The notes beneath the pieces are model-generated. The model saw only the letters and a program-made list of their open reading frames with translations. It had not been told where the DNA came from and made no database searches. From assembly GCA_016707785.1 (NCBI GenBank), contig JADJGZ010000018.1:1-64000 (forward strand): a stretch of 64,000 nt of DNA, read 5' to 3'. Made by a program: the position numbers and the translations under genes. How positions within the stretch are numbered: the stretch's first letter is position 1; every line of letters begins with the position of its first letter. This document shows positions 60,858 through 64,000 of this stretch, in pieces. Origin of the DNA: Bacteroidales bacterium (lineage in GTDB: Bacteria; Bacteroidota; Bacteroidia; Bacteroidales; UBA4417).

Positions 60858-61403
60858 ATGCAAATCGAAGCCACCTCCATTCCGGATGTAATCATCATTA
60901 AACCTGATCTCTTCCGTGATGAGAGAGGTTATTTCATGGAATCGTTCCATGCAGAAAAATTCAAACAGATGGGTATTGAAACCCGATTTGTTCAGGATAA
61001 TGAATCCCTGTCACAAAAAGGAGTTCTCAGAGGCTTGCACTTCCAAAAGTCACCCTGGGCCCAGGGTAAACTGGTGCGTGTGATACAAGGTGCAGTGCTG
61101 GATGTTGCAGTGGATATCAGGAAAAGCTCTCCTACTTTCGGACAATGGGTTTCAGTAACCCTCAGTGGCGAAAATAAATGGATGTGCTGGATTCCAGAAG
61201 GTTTTGCCCATGGGTTTGTGACTCTGGAAGATAATACTGTTTTCTCTTACAAGTGCACTAACTTCTACCATAAAGATTCTGAAGGAAGCATACGATGGGA
61301 CGATCCAGCCATTGGAATCAGATGGGATTGCGAAAACCCATCCTTGTCTGGTAAAGATACAATTGCTCCCTTGCTGGAAAATTGTGAAATCTTATTCCCA
61401 TAA
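60858..61403 (+). CDS. rfbC: dTDP-4-dehydrorhamnose 3,5-epimerase
   Basis: 181 residues of the RmlC cupin family: DERGYFMESFHAEKF, FVQDNESLSQKGVLRGLHFQ with the catalytic His, GKLVRVIQGAVLDVAVDIRK and IPEGFAHGFVTLED. It makes the dTDP-L-rhamnose precursor of surface polysaccharide. The other rml genes are not here. The 69-base gap after lpd leaves co-transcription open. Confidence 0.95.
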   Translation: MQIEATSIPDVIIIKPDLFRDERGYFMESFHAEKFKQMGIETRFVQDNESLSQKGVLRGLHFQKSPWAQGKLVRVIQGAVLDVAVDIRKSSPTFGQWVSVTLSGENKWMCWIPEGFAHGFVTLEDNTVFSYKCTNFYHKDSEGSIRWDDPAIGIRWDCENPSLSGKDTIAPLLENCEILFP

Positions 61404-61516
61404 TTCCTAAAGAACCTGCAATTCATAGGCATAAATTCAGGTTAATCTCATTTAGCCGGTTAATTTTCAGTGCTTAATAAATAAAATACACTTTATCCAC
61501 CTTCCGATCTTACTCT

Positions 61517-62521
61517 ATGTCCTGGAAATCGCTCGCAATTATTGCCATATCTGCCATCTGTCTGCTGGAAGGATTTCTTCTCTATGAAAATCAAAGAGAA
61601 AAGAAGAATGACAGTGAATATACCCTGGCTTATCAGCAGAATAACAGGATTTATGCTGTGCTCAGCCCATCAACACTGGATTTTGCAGGAGAACCACTCC
61701 CGATGAATCTTTATTATGTCAGGGAAGGTGTTGACCGCGAGCTACTTGTTAACTCTTATTGGCAATCAAATACATTATTGTTGCTGAAAAAAGCGAACAG
61801 GTACTTCCGAATCATGGAACCTATCCTTAAACAATACAATATCCCGGATGATTTTAAATACCTGGCACTTATTGAAAGCGGATTGAGTAATGTTGTGTCA
61901 CCTGCCGGGGCTTCAGGGATCTGGCAGTTCATGCCTGAAACAGCTAAGCGATACGGATTAGAGATCACAGAAGAGGTTGACGAAAGATATAACCTGGAAA
62001 AATCAACTATAGCAGCCTGTAAACTGCTGGCAAATTCATACAGCATATTCGGAAACTGGACATTATCCGCTGCCGCCTACAATGCCGGTGAAGGAAGGAT
62101 TCAGAAATCCTTATCAGAACAAAAAATTTCAAACTACTACGATCTCTACCTTAATTCAGAAACATCAAGGTATATCTACCGGATCGTAGCCCTGAAATTG
62201 CTGTATGAACATCCTACTGAGTTTGGGTTCTTTCTCAGGAATAAGGACCTATATCCATCCATCCCAACCTATACCGTAAGCATCGATTCCTCCATTGCTA
62301 GCCTGGTTAATTATTCCAACCGATTGAATATCAACTATAAAATATTGAAAGAATTCAATCCATGGCTTCGTAAGGAAAAACTTACCGTTAAGGCCGGTAA
62401 AAAATATCTGCTCACGATACCCAAAAAAGGGTACGATAATTTCGAAATGCTGCAGCAACAGGCCGTTGAGGCTGAATCATTTTTTAATGACACTGCTGTT
62501 GCCGGCAGGTTGTTCCGATAA
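61517..62521 (+). CDS. Membrane-anchored lytic murein transglycosylase (SLT family)
   Basis: 334 residues. N-terminal signal anchor (LAIIAISAICLLEGFLLY). SLT domain about 100-235 with the catalytic Glu in ALIESGLSNVVSPAGASGIW, then QFMPETAKRYGLE and AAYNAGEGRIQ. A C-terminal region (about 255-310) of LysM-like character carries YTVSIDSSIASLVNYSNRLN. It cleaves glycan strands of peptidoglycan and resembles MltD with one repeat. Short spacing (37 bases) to uvrA may mean joint transcription. Confidence 0.9.
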   Translation: MSWKSLAIIAISAICLLEGFLLYENQREKKNDSEYTLAYQQNNRIYAVLSPSTLDFAGEPLPMNLYYVREGVDRELLVNSYWQSNTLLLLKKANRYFRIMEPILKQYNIPDDFKYLALIESGLSNVVSPAGASGIWQFMPETAKRYGLEITEEVDERYNLEKSTIAACKLLANSYSIFGNWTLSAAAYNAGEGRIQKSLSEQKISNYYDLYLNSETSRYIYRIVALKLLYEHPTEFGFFLRNKDLYPSIPTYTVSIDSSIASLVNYSNRLNINYKILKEFNPWLRKEKLTVKAGKKYLLTIPKKGYDNFEMLQQQAVEAESFFNDTAVAGRLFR

Positions 62522-62558
62522 CAACCACTGATCACTATATCCCTGCTACAACAAACCT

Positions 62559-64000
62559 ATGGAAATTTTGACTCCCCCGGCTCCTCTCAACCTGATTGCT
62601 GAAGAACAACTCGAAATATTCGGGGCCAGGGTTCATAACCTCAAAAACATTGACCTGGTAATCCCTCGGAATAAACTCGTGGTTATTACCGGATTAAGTG
62701 GAAGCGGGAAATCATCCTTGGCCTTCGATACCATATATGCCGAAGGCCAGCGTAGGTATATGGAAACTTTTTCTGCCTATGCAAGGCAATTTATAGGGGA
62801 TATAGAACGACCGGATGTCGATAAAATCACCGGACTCAGCCCGGTTATTTCCATTGAACAAAAGACGACCAATCGAAACCCCAGGTCTACCGTTGGGACG
62901 ATTACTGAGATTTATGATTTCCTTCGATTATTATATGCACGGGTAGGAGATGCCTATTCGCCGGATTCCGGACAACAAATGGTAAGGTATTCCGATAGCC
63001 AGATTATTGAATTGATTCATAAACATTTTGCCGGGAAAAGGGTCATTCTGCTATCTCCAGTGGTTAAAGGCAGGAAAGGCCATTACCGTGAATTATTTGA
63101 ACAGATCAGGAAACAAGGGTTCTCAAGGGTCAGGGTTGATGGTGCTGTTGTGCAGATCAACTTCGGAATGCAGGTCGACAGGTATAAAAATCATGATATA
63201 GAAGTCGTAATTGATGAAATTGAAGTAAGCGGTAAATCGGCTCAACGGATATCAGGTTCTGTAACAACTGCTTTACGCCAGGGAAAAGGTGCGATGATGG
63301 TGTTGGATGTTGAGTCGAATAAAGCGCAGTATTACAGCAGGTTACTTATGGATCCCGAAACGGGTCTCTCTTTCGAAGAACCGGAACCCAATACTTTCTC
63401 CTTCAATTCTCCTTATGGCTATTGCCACCATTGTAAAGGGCTGGGTGAAATTTCAGAAATTGATTTCAATAAGATCATCCCGGATACCTCAAAGAGCATC
63501 AGGAAAGGGGGCTTAGCTCCTTTGGGAGAATATAAGCCGACATGGATCTTCAGGCAACTGGATGCAATTGCCCATAAGTATCACTTCACTATGGATACCC
63601 CGCTGAGCCAGGTTCCGGAAGAAGCCATCGATACCATGCTGCATGGTTCGGATGAAGTTATTAAAGTGGCTCATGAATATCTTGGTGTAACCTCAACGTA
63701 TTCACTGAATTTTGAAGGTATCGTTCAACATATCATAAATCAGACTGAATCCAGTAGTTCAGAAGGATTGAAACGATGGGCAGATTCATTTATGAATATG
63801 GTGAAATGCCCCGAATGTCATGGGTTTCGTCTGAAGAAAGAGGCCTTATGCTTCATGATCAATGGCAAAAATATTGCTGAACTGGCTGAAATGGATCTCA
63901 ATGCTCTCTCAGTTTGGTTTGCAGAATTGGAATCCAACCTGGATGACAGGAAGAAGATGATTGCCCATGAAATTATCAGGGAAATAAGAAGCCGGTTGGG
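62559..64000 (+). CDS. uvrA: UvrABC excinuclease subunit A, N-terminal part (cut by window end)
   Basis: Open from ATG 62559 to the window edge, 480 codons visible. Walker A of the first ATPase is in VVITGLSGSGKSSLAFDT, with the UvrA hallmark YAEGQRRYMETFSAYARQF and SPVISIEQKTTNRNPRSTVG. The first zinc module is CHHCKGLG...; further on FMNMVKCPECHGFRLKKEAL begins the next cysteine pair. Damage-recognition subunit of nucleotide excision repair. The remaining roughly half lies outside the window. Confidence 0.97.
   Translation, partial: MEILTPPAPLNLIAEEQLEIFGARVHNLKNIDLVIPRNKLVVITGLSGSGKSSLAFDTIYAEGQRRYMETFSAYARQFIGDIERPDVDKITGLSPVISIEQKTTNRNPRSTVGTITEIYDFLRLLYARVGDAYSPDSGQQMVRYSDSQIIELIHKHFAGKRVILLSPVVKGRKGHYRELFEQIRKQGFSRVRVDGAVVQINFGMQVDRYKNHDIEVVIDEIEVSGKSAQRISGSVTTALRQGKGAMMVLDVESNKAQYYSRLLMDPETGLSFEEPEPNTFSFNSPYGYCHHCKGLGEISEIDFNKIIPDTSKSIRKGGLAPLGEYKPTWIFRQLDAIAHKYHFTMDTPLSQVPEEAIDTMLHGSDEVIKVAHEYLGVTSTYSLNFEGIVQHIINQTESSSSEGLKRWADSFMNMVKCPECHGFRLKKEALCFMINGKNIAELAEMDLNALSVWFAELESNLDDRKKMIAHEIIREIRSRL

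Overview
The window is a chromosomal segment of a Bacteroidota bacterium, most likely an uncultured member of the Bacteroidales/Marinilabiliales side of the phylum. The grounds are a SusC/SusD pair, type IX secretion (T9SS) C-terminal sorting domains, many signal peptides ending in A-Q, DUF4954, a NagB/PIG-L fusion, and repeated matches to the Bacteroidota -7 promoter box TAnnTTTG shortly upstream of genes. No rRNA, tRNA, CRISPR array, prophage or intact insertion sequence was recognised.

Layout. 1-11.2 kb holds an ABC permease tail, a beta-helix protein with a T9SS tail, a PagL-like lipid A deacylase, a SAM methyltransferase, a CotH-kinase/lamin-tail secreted protein, a GH125 mannosidase and a GH27 alpha-galactosidase. 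All except GH125 are broken by frameshifts, and the CotH gene also by an amber codon. This density is not seen in the rest of the window and suggests either poor consensus sequence or a decaying locus. 11.2-13.2 kb contains three degenerate T9SS tail fragments, an orphan signal-peptide fragment and copies of an AACCTGWCAGGTT palindrome, around an AAA_14/DUF4143 ATPase. 13.2-23.8 kb (minus strand) carries GH92, three beta-barrel-like proteins in a row, SusD and SusC.

24.4-37.7 kb (plus strand) is a sugar regulon: ROK regulator, NagB/PIG-L fusion, FucP-type MFS transporter, sugar-1-P nucleotidyltransferase, NahK-like kinase, GH20 hexosaminidase, DUF4838 protein and a nucleotide-pyrophosphatase-like enzyme. 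The last three share one C-terminal discoidin-like module. With the flanking GH92, GH125 and GH27 this reads as a system for taking apart mannose- and HexNAc-rich eukaryotic glycans (N-glycan-like) and salvaging the HexNAc.

37.7-64 kb is mainly housekeeping: hldD, a small secreted protein, OmpA-family protein, MerR regulator, M23 peptidase, alaS, DUF4954 protein, a MerR/B12-binding regulator with the motifs of CarH/LitR photoreceptors followed by an ECF sigma factor, a frameshifted DMT transporter, gcvP, a CPA2 antiporter, a methionine-gamma-lyase-type enzyme with a divergent Lrp regulator, a lipoprotein, lpd, rfbC, a lytic transglycosylase and the first 480 codons of uvrA. Gaps around merR, alaS and DUF4954 are filled with short tandem and inverted repeats.
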